Below, one piece after another: positions 26,704 to 39,400 of a stretch of 64,000 nucleotides of DNA. Under the pieces are notes generated by a model. The model was not told where the DNA came from. It ran no database searches and saw only the letters and a program-made list of their open reading frames with translations. Position numbers and translations under genes: made by a program. This stretch comes from Berberis thunbergii (taxonomy: Eukaryota > Streptophyta > Magnoliopsida > Ranunculales > Berberidaceae): assembly GCA_003290165.1 (NCBI GenBank), contig QNQO01001850.1, positions 62,001 through 126,000 of the forward strand, read 5' to 3'. Within the stretch, counting starts at the first letter, position 1. Each line of letters starts with the position of its first letter.

Positions 26704-26956
26704 AACTAAGTGTCTATTTAATAGGAGTGATAGCATAAACAACCCTCCATGTGGAATGTACTTCAAACACTAACATTAAATTACGACTAAGTTTATGATA
26801 CTTTCAAACCAAAAAAAGTTATTATCTTATAAAAAAACGAGGAATAAATAGTGAAAAGGTTAATTAAGAAAACACCCTAATTGACGAGATTTCACATGGA
26901 CACTTATGTTTATGAACACAACCCTTGAATTTGCATATCTTATCAAATGTCACAAA

Positions 26957-27142
26957 TTAAAATCTTATGATTAAACTCACAACCACACTTGAGATGACAA
27001 TGCAATAGTTTCCTTTCGCATAGATTTCCAATTCAACTCTCATGTCCCCGTTGATCTGGCAAAGGCCAGGCAACCAAAATGGGTTATTTTCATCAACAAA
27101 GTTAATGTAATCCCATTGTAGAAAAACATTAAGAAAGACCAA
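26957..27142 (-). pseudogene. unidentified exon relic, second copy
   Basis: Sister of the sequence at 24799-25030. The minus strand reads LQWDYINF, ENNPFWLPGLCQ and ELEIYAKGN in one frame. The copy is cut off on its right by the LINE that begins near 27145. The function of the parent gene is unknown to me. Confidence 0.3.
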
Positions 27143-27815
27143 ACAACATTGCCTGAGCGAAATCTGTAGGGCTCATCAAAGACATCAAGATCAAATGTCG
27201 TTCCCCTTCTGTTAGTCACCTGCTGTATGCAAATGATCTTATGTTTTTTTTGCCGAACATCCCTTGTTGAAGCTTATTCGGTGATATTCTTCAACAATAC
27301 TGTTTAGCTTTGGGTCAAGGGGTAAATTTTGACAAATTCTCGGTATACTACAGTTCCAATGTTCATCCGAAGCATGCGAAAATGATCAATCAGATTCTGT
27401 GATCAAGGATTCAAAGTTCTACATTCCTAATGACAAATATCTTGAATCGCCCCTAATCATGTCAAATAAAAAGGCCACTAATTTCCAATTCATCATTGAT
27501 AAAAATCAACGTCAAACTCTCTAGCTGAAAATTCAAAGTGCTTTCTCAAGCGGGCATAACAATTATAATCAAAGCTGGCATTAGTTCAATTCTGGTCTAT
27601 AACATGCAAACTTTTATTCTTCCTGCCTCGATCACTATCAAAATTGACGTTCTTGCTCATAATTTTTGGTGGAATGAGATTGTTGATAGCAAAGCTAAAC
27701 ACATGTGTATCTGGGACCAAATCACTAAGCCTCGACACCTGGGTGGCCTGAATATCCCCTATACGAGGAATAAGAATTTGGCCTTAATGGCTAAAAGCAT
27801 TTGACAAGCCATCTA

Positions 27816-27828
27816 CCCCCCCCCCCCC
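27816..27828. repeat. poly-C tract (13 C)
   Basis: Thirteen consecutive cytosines inside the plus-strand LINE. See also the longer run at 28418. Confidence 0.9.
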
Positions 27829-28417
27829 TCACAACACTTGGATTTTCCAACTTAAAGCGCTTTATTTTAACAACAAAAACCTTTTCCAAATCTCCAAACC
27901 TCCATCGTTAGCTTCCTTTGCCTGGAGAGGCTATCTTATTACGCTGGCAAAAATGAAGCGTTATTTCAAATGGCAATTGCCGTCGGGTAACAATATCGAT
28001 TTCTGGAGGAATTGTTGGGTTAAGCCCGGATTACCTTTGACTGACTAACTGTTTGATCAATCCTTTGGCCATTATTTGCCGCACATAATCCAATATTTAT
28101 AGAACAATCCCACTGATCCACACCCCCAATGGAATGATAACCTCATAAGTTCCAACTTCCAAGCCCCAGTGGGTAGTGACATTCATAATTTCCTAATTTG
28201 ATGCTCAGATTGTTCTGACACTCTGACCTGGTTCCCGGATAAATAATAACTTTTCACAGTCAATAACGCTACCAAGGTGTTCACTCAAGAGCAATCTGAA
28301 TGTTCTACCTCCCTCCCACTTCCAACTCTGATGCTAAGTTGCTAAGAGAACTGTGGAGAATCAAAGTGCCTCCGTCTGCCCTTTTCCTACTCTGGAAACC
28401 CACTCAAGATATTCTCT

Positions 28418-28446
<29 letters not shown>
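28418..28446. repeat. poly-C tract (29 C)
   Basis: Twenty-nine consecutive cytosines inside the plus-strand LINE, between segments that otherwise continue the zf-RVT-like coding region. Long C/G homopolymers are rare in plant DNA. This is either a local expansion or a sequencing or assembly error. Confidence 0.9.
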
Positions 28447-28450
<4 letters not shown>

Positions 28451-29828
28451 ACCAATTTGTCTCGTCCGCACACACCTATGGATGATTGCTATATTTTCTG
28501 TCATAGTCACACAAAAGATGTTACTCATCTATTATCCCTCTGTCTGGTCATACATCAACTCTGGCTATTCTCGCCCATCCCTATCGACTGACTCAATGAT
28601 AACTTTGGGGTCCCCAATACCTTCATCTTCCTAAAGTTCATGTGGGATACTACGAAAACCCACCCCGAGTTTAAGGAGGAAATGGTTTCTCAATTTGTAG
28701 CTTTCATTCTGACCATTTAGCAAACTCGTAACAACTGCATTTTCTAAAAGACCAAATTTAACACTCAGAATTTGAAAATATCCTTTCAAAGTACCTGAAA
28801 CATCAATGGTTTTCTACAAATTTCAGTCACACCAGTCATTGGGGTGCCCTTACTTTTGCAGATGTTATTGATCCGATCTCTATTCATCAAGTCCTTCAAA
28901 CGACTGTCATGACAATCGGGTTAATTCTGTTGCCTCTTCGACATCTCCTTTTGGTCCACTCACTGAGATAGCCACCACCCGGATATCGTTGATACATGCC
29001 CAAATCCATTCATCTAGATGTCATAGACTTAACTTTAGATCCTTACATCTCAAACCTATTCCACTTTTCCTGGATCCGGACATGATTTTGGTCACATACG
29101 ATGCGAGTTTCTTGGCCCAATCTCAACAAGGAGTGGTTGAAGTTTTTGCAGTCACTTGCGCGGCGAAGTACTAGCATGGGTCGCTTACCCGAATACCATG
29201 ACAGAGTGTCATACAGCTGAAGCGGTTCTTTTTCCTATCCAAGTTAAGCAGCGGAAAACAAGTTTTTTGATGGGAGACTCATGGACGCTTCATTCTATTT
29301 TTCATGATAAACAACGACAACCTAGAACAACCATAGACTGGGCATAACGACTATTCATTAGCAACATTTAGAGACTCTATCCAGGACCTTTGATTTTGTA
29401 ACTTTATTTGTAGAGAATTTAATTATGAGGCTCATAACCTAGCTGCTATAGCACCCCCAACAACTATGTACTTATAATTCGTAATATATGCTATATGCTT
29501 TAAAAAAAAAAAACAACCCTATGGTATAATTATCCATTGACGCAAATGCAAAAAACTGGGAGTCCACACACAAATGATATGCCCTACAATGACAATGACA
29601 ATGGCAATGACGCACAATTGCGTGATCAAATATCAATAGATCGCGAACAAGGGATTGCAACCGTAGTTTTAACATGTCTGTGGGTGCCCTAATTAGACCG
29701 ACTTACAACTGACTACATCCCCAGACAGCTGTGTATTCCATGAATACTCAACCACTCAATTCGCGGCGAAAAGAGAAGCCCTTTTTGTTCTTCCCCATCC
29801 CCAAAACACGTTCTCTTTCCTCTCTGCA

Positions 29829-29837
29829 AAACCCTAA
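29829..29837 (+). promoter_or_regulatory. telo-box AAACCCTAA upstream of ALY
   Basis: AAACCCTAA lies 89 nt upstream of the ALY start codon, next to a C/T-rich leader (TCTCTCCCTTC). An inverted half-site (TAGGGTT) follows at 29893-29899. Telo-boxes with pyrimidine-rich leaders are common in plant genes for RNA processing and translation. The transcription start is not known. Confidence 0.5.
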
Positions 29838-29925
29838 TTCCGCCGTTCCCTCTCTCCCTTCTTTTCAACCCAACAGTTTCGGCTTGCCTCGCTAGGGTTG
29901 TTTCGAATCTTAATCAAGAAGAAGA

Positions 29926-30434
29926 ATGTCTAACGCCTTGGACATGTCGCTCGACGATCTGATCAAGAACAACAAGAAATCTGGAGGCAGAGGTGGTGGT
30001 GGTGGAGGAGGTGCCAGGGGCCGAGGAGGTGCCGCGGGCTCCGGCCCTGGCCCTGGCCCCGCCCGGCGACTTCAGAATCGCGCAGTGAATCGAACGACCC
30101 CTTATTCGATGGGAAAGGTGCGAGCTAGGGTTTATGATCATCGATCTATCTAAATTGTTTCATCTCTTCATCTCTCTCTTCTGTATGTTGGAAAACAAAA
30201 CTACTCTTCCTCTCTCTCTCATCTCATGGAGTGTGTTTTCGTTGGTTTGCGAGTTCAGCCGGTTCAGGCCCCAAATTCTACATGGCAGCACGATATGTTC
30301 ACAGATCAGGCACTCGCCGCGGCTTATCCGGCGCAAGGAGCTCGAGCTTCCGCGATCGAGACTGGAACCAAGCTTTATATATCCAATCTGGATTATGGAG
30401 TCTCAAACGAAGATATCAAGGTCAATTATTTTAT

Positions 30435-30480
<46 letters not shown>

Positions 30481-33400
30481 TTATTGATCTCTTCTTCGTT
30501 CCATTCGTCTAATTCTTCATTTGTTGCATGGGTTTCTTGATTCATCTTGTTTGTTACTATTTCAATGATGTTTTCAACATATCTGATTGCACGATCTATG
30601 GAACTTGGTATTGAGAGAGGAATAGATCATCTGTTAACAAATCCATTTGTAATTTAAGACTGTAGACAGCTTTGAAGTACAAATTTGATTCTCGGATGTA
30701 CGAATCCTTTCCTACTTATTCCAGATTTGACTGCGTAAGATAAAGATAAACTTTTATTTCGGATAAAGATCCACTTTTATTCACAAGGGATCTAGAGATT
30801 CAATACGTGTCAACGACTTCTAAACATGCCCAGAGATTATTTATAATAGGGGGCGGTATTCAATTACAGCTTTTAATTGATTGTGAAAAATTTTAAAATT
30901 CATTAAAATTCAGGAGTATTCAATTAAAGATTTAAAATAATATATGTAAATTTAGGGGTATTCAAATACATATTTTAAAGGGTTGTTTTAAAATTCATCA
31001 AAATCAAGGGTATTCAATTCATGTTTTTCAAAAGTTCACCAAAATCAAGGGTATTCAAGAAGTAGTGAATTTTAATGGATTTGTTAAAGTTGTGGATTTT
31101 GAAGGATTTGTGAGTGAAAAGTATATATAACAAGAGTCGTTTCAAATTCAACATTCCCCCTCATATTTCAACGGATTTGTTTTGGCCATTGTTAAATAAC
31201 ACCACTATTTTTGTTGAAGGACACCAACACCCTATTTTTTTGGGATATGCTGAAGAACATCACCACCTTTCCTTCTTTGCCTTATCTTCTCTTTTCACAA
31301 GAGCAACACCACCTTGCCCCATAACTTTCGGCCACACCACCAGGCCCTACCACCGTTGGCTGCACTACCACTCGTACTTTCTTTTATCATTTGTTGTTGT
31401 TCTTCTTTTTGTTATTATTATTTTTTTTTTTGTTATTATTATTCTTCTTCTCATTTTCTTTATCTTATTTTCTCTTCTTCTCCTTTATTCTTTTCATCTT
31501 TGTTTTTTGTTCTTCTTCTGATTTTTCTTATTTTCTCTGTTTTTTTTCTTTCTATTTTTTCTCCTCTTTTCTTATTCTCCCATGTTTTTTTCTCATTCGC
31601 CCTTGCGGAGGTTCCCCACTTGCTAGAACCTCCGCGAGGGCAAAAAGAAGAAGAAAAAAAGAGGTGGCAGTAGCGTCGTGGTGGTGGCAGTAGGTCAATA
31701 GGTTCCTCTTAACAAGTCATCTGTGGAGATATAGGAAAGAAAATGATGCCTTATGGTGTCATGTTGACTTGGCAAAATATGACCACTGACAATCTTGGTT
31801 CACAAGAAAATCTAATTTCATTTGGCTGTTCTCCATGGAAGAACATCTTGGCAGAGAAAAGTCAACTTTGAACAAAGCATAATATGTGCTTGGCAGTGGG
31901 AGACGAATTAAGTTCTGGGATGATAAACTCTTATTAAGATTGATTTCCCTCAGTAATGCAACATCTTTCACATGAAGATGGGTGGTTAGTGACTTTTGTG
32001 AGGGGAATTATAACGAGCAATGGGAGACAAACAATGATGCACAAACTCGGATACACGTGTCGTGTCAGACACGAATACGACACGGTCACACGACACCTCG
32101 GCAATTTTCAAAAAAATAGGACTCGGCGACACAGTCAAAATTCTTTTTTTAATATATTTTTTTGTAACTCATGATATGATTATATGAACATTCAAATTTA
32201 TACATTCAAAATTACAAGTACATCATAAAGTCAAACTGAAGTCATACTCATAAAGCATAAGCAACATAATTTCATTAATTTGATAATGTAAAATGTAAAT
32301 TGATAATTTTATAAACTCACCAATGAGGCGGCTACATCTGTTCTTCATTAACTGGCGGATCAACTGCGTATTTTCTTCATTCAACAACTCATTTTCTTCA
32401 TTCAACAACTCAACCTCTAGCTCAGGTTCATCAAGTGAAAGACTGACAATCTCAAGCATTCCAGCAGTATCCAAATCCAACGAATCAATAGTATCTCTTG
32501 CGATATCCTACATCCTTGTCTCACCTTCTTTGTACTCTTGTTTTCTTCTTGATAAAAGAAGAAGGTTGGAATGCACATACACTAAATCTTCAACTCGTTG
32601 TGGAGAATTTGTTCATTTTTAATGAGTGGATGTTGTTATACGTGCTTCAATTCCTTTTACAACATGAGGAAGAACAAGGTTGCCCAACTAACTTCAAAAC
32701 AATATTCAGGAGTAATGGTGCACAGGTACCATAAGAAACTCACCACACATCAGGTTCTAGGTATGCTCTATTCTGTAGAGCATCACTTTGTGCAAACTGT
32801 CCAGTACCCGTTGAAAACCTAGCATACTCTGTAATAACCAATCTTCTTTCTTCAATATTAGGAAAGTATATCTTGAAACACTTATCCCTCTCCTTTGTAA
32901 TCTCAGGATTTTTGTGTGGCGAAACACGATTAGGAACCCCTTCAAGCCATTCTCTGCTATAATACCTATAGAATGTCAATCACAAATTAATATATAAACA
33001 TTAAGTGCATAACCCATAAATTCTAGTCTTCTAGTCAAGATTCAAGAATAAGTAAAATAAAAAGTTAAAAACAATGTAATTATTTACCTTAGATTCAAGG
33101 AATGTGCTAAGCAATGCAGTGGTGTGTTGCTTTTCTCCCATCGATCTACCAGTATCTGATGCACCACTAAAAAAAACTCTGACTCCTCACTATTTTCCTT
33201 TCCTTCATGGTGGTAAATAACTTGTTTCACTTTCTCAATCATAACATCCCACATCTCATACACCAAGTGAAGACAAGACTCATCTGTATCAGCCCTCCGC
33301 AACATTGAATAAATAGGTTCTGTGAAACAAAGTACATAGTTTACTTTGTTCCACCACAAGTCATCCAATAGTTTTCCTTTCACATGCTGTGCTTTCTCAA

Positions 33401-36400
33401 CATCATTTTTCCTATGGGAATCCCACTAATCTCCAATCACTATACTCTGGAGGCTACTTTTAATGTCTTTCAACCTCTTGAGCATAATTATGCTTGAAGC
33501 AAAACGTGTCTCTGCTATGGAAAGCAACTTCAATATCGAATGGTCATTAAACATATGCAACCTCATGGAATGGTTCATGATAAAGTTCTTGATCAGCACT
33601 CTATCCCCAACAACATCAATAATCCAACTACACAAACTGTAGGCATTTTCATTTGCAGGCATGTTTTTTGGAGCGCATATGTTCTTCAAGGCAAGGTTGA
33701 GAGTGTGGACTACACAAGGTGTTCAAAACACCTTAGGAGACTGGCTCTCAACAAGTAAATCTGCAGCCTTACAAACTGGAGCATTGTCGGTTATGACTTG
33801 GACCACATTACTTGGCCCAACGTCACGTACGACTTCCTTGATCAAACTAGCAATGAAGAACTTGTCTTTGTACTCCCCTTCACAGTTCACAACCTTCAAG
33901 AGGATCACCCTCATTAATCACTATGAAATTAATGAGAGGCCTCCTTTGAGAATCAATCCACCCATCACAAACAATGGTTGCCCCTTTAGTAACCCATTTA
34001 CCCATGTGAACTTTGTTACCTCCAACAACCTCTGAATGTTTGCCCTTTTCATTTTGAAGCAATGTCGTCCTCAATGCATTGTACCCAGGGATCTTGTAAC
34101 TACTAATGGACTTTACTTTATTCGTTGCATAGGGGAAAGCCTCCTGAAAATACAGATTCCTTGCAAGGTTGAATGGCAATGCAGCTGAGTAGAACGCCCT
34201 TGCAATCAAAGCATCCAACTCTTGTCGCTCACTCATATTGAAAGCATTTGCAATAGGATTATTAGTGGCTCTCCTCTTCCTTTGTTCATTGTATGGAACT
34301 GAAGGACAAATCCCACTACTTGAACCCGGGTGCGGGTGACTACTTGAGCCCACTGAAGGAGGTAAAGAAGCATTTCGCGACCTTGAACTCTCTGTTCTCA
34401 ATGCAGATTCTTCAACAAATTGTTGCACCTCTCTAAGTTGTAGAGGAAGATTTTGGCACAAATAGCTATCCCATGACCTGTTATGTTCAACAAGTGCTTC
34501 TTCAATCTAGTAAGAGATCCCATATACTTTTCTGACAAAGTTATATCGCTATCTAAGATTTCCCCACCTTCACTTGGTCTTCTTATTATTGTCACATGCT
34601 TCCAAAGATCATCTCCAGTTACTTAGCCTAAAAAAACATTAAGAGAAAAAGACCATTACAATGTTAGACTCACTCAACTAGGATGACGTCAATGCCATTT
34701 TACAATTACAATGGTCATGGGTATGCTTCACTCTCTTATTCCTTGCGCAACATGTATGTTTTTTTTTCAATCAATTTTGTTGGAAAATTATACTTAAACA
34801 GTTAAACATCAATTGTTCATTTCCTTTGCAGCTTGCAATTCAAGGATCTTTACCAGGTGTTAGAGCAGGTCATACTGTTGTTATTAGCTTCCTATATGTT
34901 AATGGACTTAGCTTAGACAAGGACGATTATCAGTCCAAGGCATAGATCCCGTCGAGAGTAGATATCGCAGGAAAAAAAAACGAAAGAAAGAATCAAAAAA
35001 GGTACCTGGTGATGGTGATGCTGAGGACGACATAGATCCCGCCGATCGATCTCCCTCTCTGTCGAAATCGATCTCTCTACCTCTGTCCAACACTGTCGAT
35101 CAATCGAGTCGAGACTCTCTCTGTCTCTGTTTTCTCTTTTCTCTGCTCTCTCTCTCTGTTAGTATTAGGGTTTGTGGGAGGAAGTAAGAACGATCGAAGA
35201 GGAGGAAAAGGAGAGAATATTTGCGCCCGATCGTGTATGGACCGTGCCTAGACCATGTCTGGCCGAGTCTGGACTGTGTCTAAACCGTGTCCAAGCTGTG
35301 TCCAAGTCAGTCAACAAATTTTGACCGTTGACCACGCGTCCAATATGTGTCGGGCGCAAATCCATGTCCGACATGTATTTGACGCATGATTCAGATGTTT
35401 TTCAGAGAGTCGGTGCATCAGAGGAGACAAATCAAGTTCCGGGATGATAAACTCTTATTAGGATTGCTTTCCCTGAGTAATGCAACATCTCTCACGTGAA
35501 GATGGATCGTTAGTTACTTTTGTGAAAGAGGGGAATTATAACAACTAGAACTTTCATCTCAGAGAACAGTCTATGACTACTACTATGACTACTACTGGTA
35601 GTTGGGCCAAAATACAGATCATCTGACCAAATGATTTTAGCTTTCAGAGATGGCTTCTCCACCAAGTTGGCTTCTTCACCAAGTAGTGATGGTAATGCTA
35701 TTCAACAGTTTAGGGCATCACTTTACTTGAAAGTATAATCTACTCCAAAAATCAACCTTCTTATGTGGTTGGTAGCTTTGGGCAAAGTGCAAAGAGAGAA
35801 ATTACGGGACCCCTTACCGAGTATTGAGATATTTGGAATTATTAAATTATATTCTTAATTTGGTCAAATATGTAATTGGTCTTAGAACAATCTATCTCTT
35901 TCCCTATCTTCGTCGTTGTTGTTGTTCAAAGAGGTTCAAAATTGTATTGTTATAACTATGAAGAGGAGGCAGCTACAATGATGGATTATAAACTAGGAAT
36001 TATTGGTTATAAAAATGGCATCATGTGATACTAAATCTGAATAGCATTTACAGGCATGCTTTATGAAAAACATTATCAAAATAGGAGACTTGTCACACAA
36101 CTATCTCATTTGATGTTGGTGATGACTCCTATATCCTTTTTGGTAACGATTCTTCAAAATGAAATACCTTACGATTTAGAATATCACACACAAGAAAATG
36201 CCCTGGTATAGAGTTCATTGAAGAGTTTGATGTCCAATTTGGCTGGAATCGAGGATAGAGATTGGGAGATTCAACAATTTCTAGTTCTTTTTGAGGACTT
36301 TCATTCATAGTTTCCGAAAAAGCGGGTCAGGCAGAACAAGCACGGAGGGTCTCTCAGCAAAAAAGTAAAGTTCTACAAAATCATGTGGGCTGCTAGTACC

Positions 36401-39400
36401 AGTGACTCTAAATTTTCAAAAGAACTTGGGTGTCTATCCCTCTTAGTATTTGTTTCTTCCTTTGGCTATCGTTACAGAGTAGGGGTTTGACACGGTATAA
36501 CCGGATCAGTAATCATTGCTGGGTAGGGTTTTGACGCGATATAACCGAATCAATAAGGGTATGCAAATTGGTAGCTCAGGTTCGTGTGTCAGGTCGACAA
36601 TTAATGCGCTGATCACCTTTTTTCTGATTGTGTCTTGGCAAGGAACATATGGGTAGTGTTTTTGGCTGAAATGGCTAGGATGGTGCATTGGAGTTTACTT
36701 CAGGACTGAAATAATGGAGGAATTTTTAGCACATTGAGTGTTTGGCTGTGTGAGAGATATGAGGACACTTAATCATCCATGTCGACGTTTTAAGAGAGAA
36801 ACAAAGTTCTTTTTGTCTGCTGTTGCTTCAAACTAAATCTATTCAGTGGTATTTATTAGGTGGTATATGATGGGCATAGCTGGGAAGCTGTAATTGCTTG
36901 TTTTTTTTGTGTATTTTTGTTTTATTCTCTTGTTTCAAGTGATCCTCTCACCGAGGCTTCTTTTGCTCTCTGTACTTTTGCTCTCTATGATCAGAAGATG
37001 GGTCTTCGTTTGCTTGATTAAAAAAAAAACTTCCAGTGTTTTTTTGTGTGTGTTTTAGATTTATTCTCTTGTTTCTCTAAATTGTTAAATTGTCAGAGCG
37101 GTTTAAAGCTGTTAGGCGAAACTTTTTTTCCTGGGCACGGTCTGTGCTCTATTTCTACGACGGTCTTAAGTTGGGATCGATATACGCACTTAATTACGCT
37201 CGCATATGTTCTATTAATATCAGTTGAGAGTTAAGTGTCAAGTCACACGTTCTAGACTTTGGCATTTTCTTGTTATAAAAATTATTCTGATATATAGTTT
37301 TTGAAAAGGCTGATGGAGAGAGTAAATGATGAACAAAGACTAAATTGTGAAAATGGTTATAGTCATCTGCACTTCTGCACTTGTCTTTGTGGACTACCTG
37401 GGTTAGCTAATGGTGGATATTTTTGATGTGTGTTTTTATTTATGGATTTAATTATGTTTTTAAGTTTTTGGTTTATGGATACACATACGTCCACATTACT
37501 ATTTTATTTTGTGCCATTAATTGATACTAATTTTCAATTTGCATGCTTTATTTAATGTACTGGTTTGCTCATATCTGATATTAAAATTCTTTTCATTGTA
37601 TATTTCCTCCTGGATATTTTTCGGAGAATCCCTCATTCTGAAGCTCAATAACTGTGCAGGAACTCTTTTCAGAGGTTGGTGATCTGAAACGATATTCAGT
37701 TCATTATGATAGGAGTGGAAGATCAAAGGTGAATTTCAATGAAATCTTGCCTTCTGTTTCTTGTAAAGATTCGGGACGTGTTATTTAGCCAAGAAATTTT
37801 GACTTTCACAGGGGACAGCAGAAGTGGTATTTTCACGCAGGAATGATGCTGCAGCAGCTGTCAAGAGATATAACAATGTTCAACTTGACGGGAAGCCAAT
37901 GAAGATAGAGATTGTTGGAACTAATATTGTGACTCCTGCTGCTATGCCTCCTGCCACTAATGGAATACTTGGGAGTATGAATGGTGCTCCAAGAAGGTAT
38001 AGGCTCATTTTATTTGAACTTGTCATCTCAGATGCATTATTGGTACTCTTTTTGCCTTCTATATAAATGTTGTCAAATGGACATTCAAATCGAAAATTAT
38101 AACGGCCTTTTAAACATCAAGTTTAGATTTAAATTGTGAATTTCATGTTTGAAGTTGGGGTTTCATAATAAGTAACCCCAAAAGTACTAGAGATAAAATT
38201 TCAAATGTATGCAATGAGTAAGAAAAACACTCATAAGTTTTAAATTTACATGGAATTGGGCTATAGAGCTCTAACTCAATTTTTATTTTTTTTTGGAAAA
38301 ATTCTTGTTTCAACTTATTTTTTGATTTTAACTTCATTTAAAACAAAATATATGCAAAAACTTATGTTAAATTTTTTTTTTTTAGATCTTACCCCGTTAA
38401 CTTTGACTTTATGTTGTAAAAAGTACTAATTGAACACATGTTTTTCTCCAAAAAATTTGTGAGTTGGGAGTTCCGTTACAAGCCCCCTTAAATTTATGTT
38501 AAATCCATAAATTGATTAATTAAGATCTAAAATACATAATGATCTAGGATGCATCGACTCACCGAGTAACCCCCGTATCACGTGTCAAATACGTGTCGGA
38601 CACGGACACGCGTTCGACACGTGGTCAACGGTCAAAATCCGTTGACAGACATCGACACGTCTCGGACTCGGTCCAGAGAGGGAGAGATCGAGAAAGGGAG
38701 AGACGGGCAAATCGATCGAGAGAGGGAGGGAGAGCTCGGACAGATCGAACAATTGAACAGATCAAACTCGATCGATCGACATATCGAACAGATGGAACAG
38801 AGAGAGGGAGAAATCGATTTGAGAGAGGGAGAGATCGATTTGAGAGGCAGGGATCGATTTCGACATTCTTCTCTTCAAGATCCAAGTGAGGGAGACATGA
38901 GAGAGGAGGAAGGAGAGCGGAGGATCTGTTTGGAGGCAGAGATCGATTTCTTTGGAGGCAGGCAGAGATCGATTTCTTTGGAGGCTCTGTTTGGAGGATA
39001 TTGATTTCTTTGGAGGTAGAGATCGATTTCTTTGGAGGCTTGTTTTGTTGGTTTTCGATCTGCTTCCTTCTTTGGAGGCTCTGTGAGAGTGAAATTCTGT
39101 GAGTGATGAAAAGAAACTAGAAAGGGATGAAAAACACATGTATTGTTGGAGGATACTAAACGGCCTCCAAGATTTGCTAAACGGACCCCAATGATGAAAA
39201 ACCTACATGGAGAATACTAAATGGCCCCCAACGTAAAAAATAAAGAAGCTGACTTTAATAGTGAAGATTCACTTTGTTTGATATATGTATACCTGCAAGT
39301 TGATTCTTCAATATTATTATTTATGATTTTATGTTCTTATGAGTTAAAAAAATATATATATTAAAAAAAATAAGTTTGACCGTGTCGTCGAGTCCTATTT

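Larger units (their letters stand above)
27145..29515 (+). mobile_element. 5'-truncated LINE, decayed, with poly(A) tail
   Basis: The plus strand reads SHLLYANDLMFF near 27210 (YADD box with Asp to Asn), then ILQQYCLALGQGVNF, LSQAG, HNFWWNE (27540-27680), a zf-RVT-like Cys/His segment near 28490-28560, and an RNase H-like end with TYDASFLA and CREFNYEAHNLA (29090-29450). It ends in a 12-A tail at 29504-29515. Several stops, frameshifts and two long C runs interrupt it. It belongs to the same family as the minus-strand LINE at 20243-23160: both share the DILQQYC.ALGQ block. Confidence 0.75.

Noticed and set aside
30134..31693. Several overlapping open frames of about 90-135 codons, rich in Phe, Leu, Ile and Tyr
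   Set aside because: They span the (TTA)n microsatellite and a C/T-rich stretch inside ALY intron 2; composition is low complexity and no homology is visible.
38582..39139. Open frames of 98-140 codons rich in Arg, Glu and Asp or Ser
   Set aside because: They translate GAGAGG and GATCGATTT repeats of the non-autonomous hAT element in ALY intron 4.
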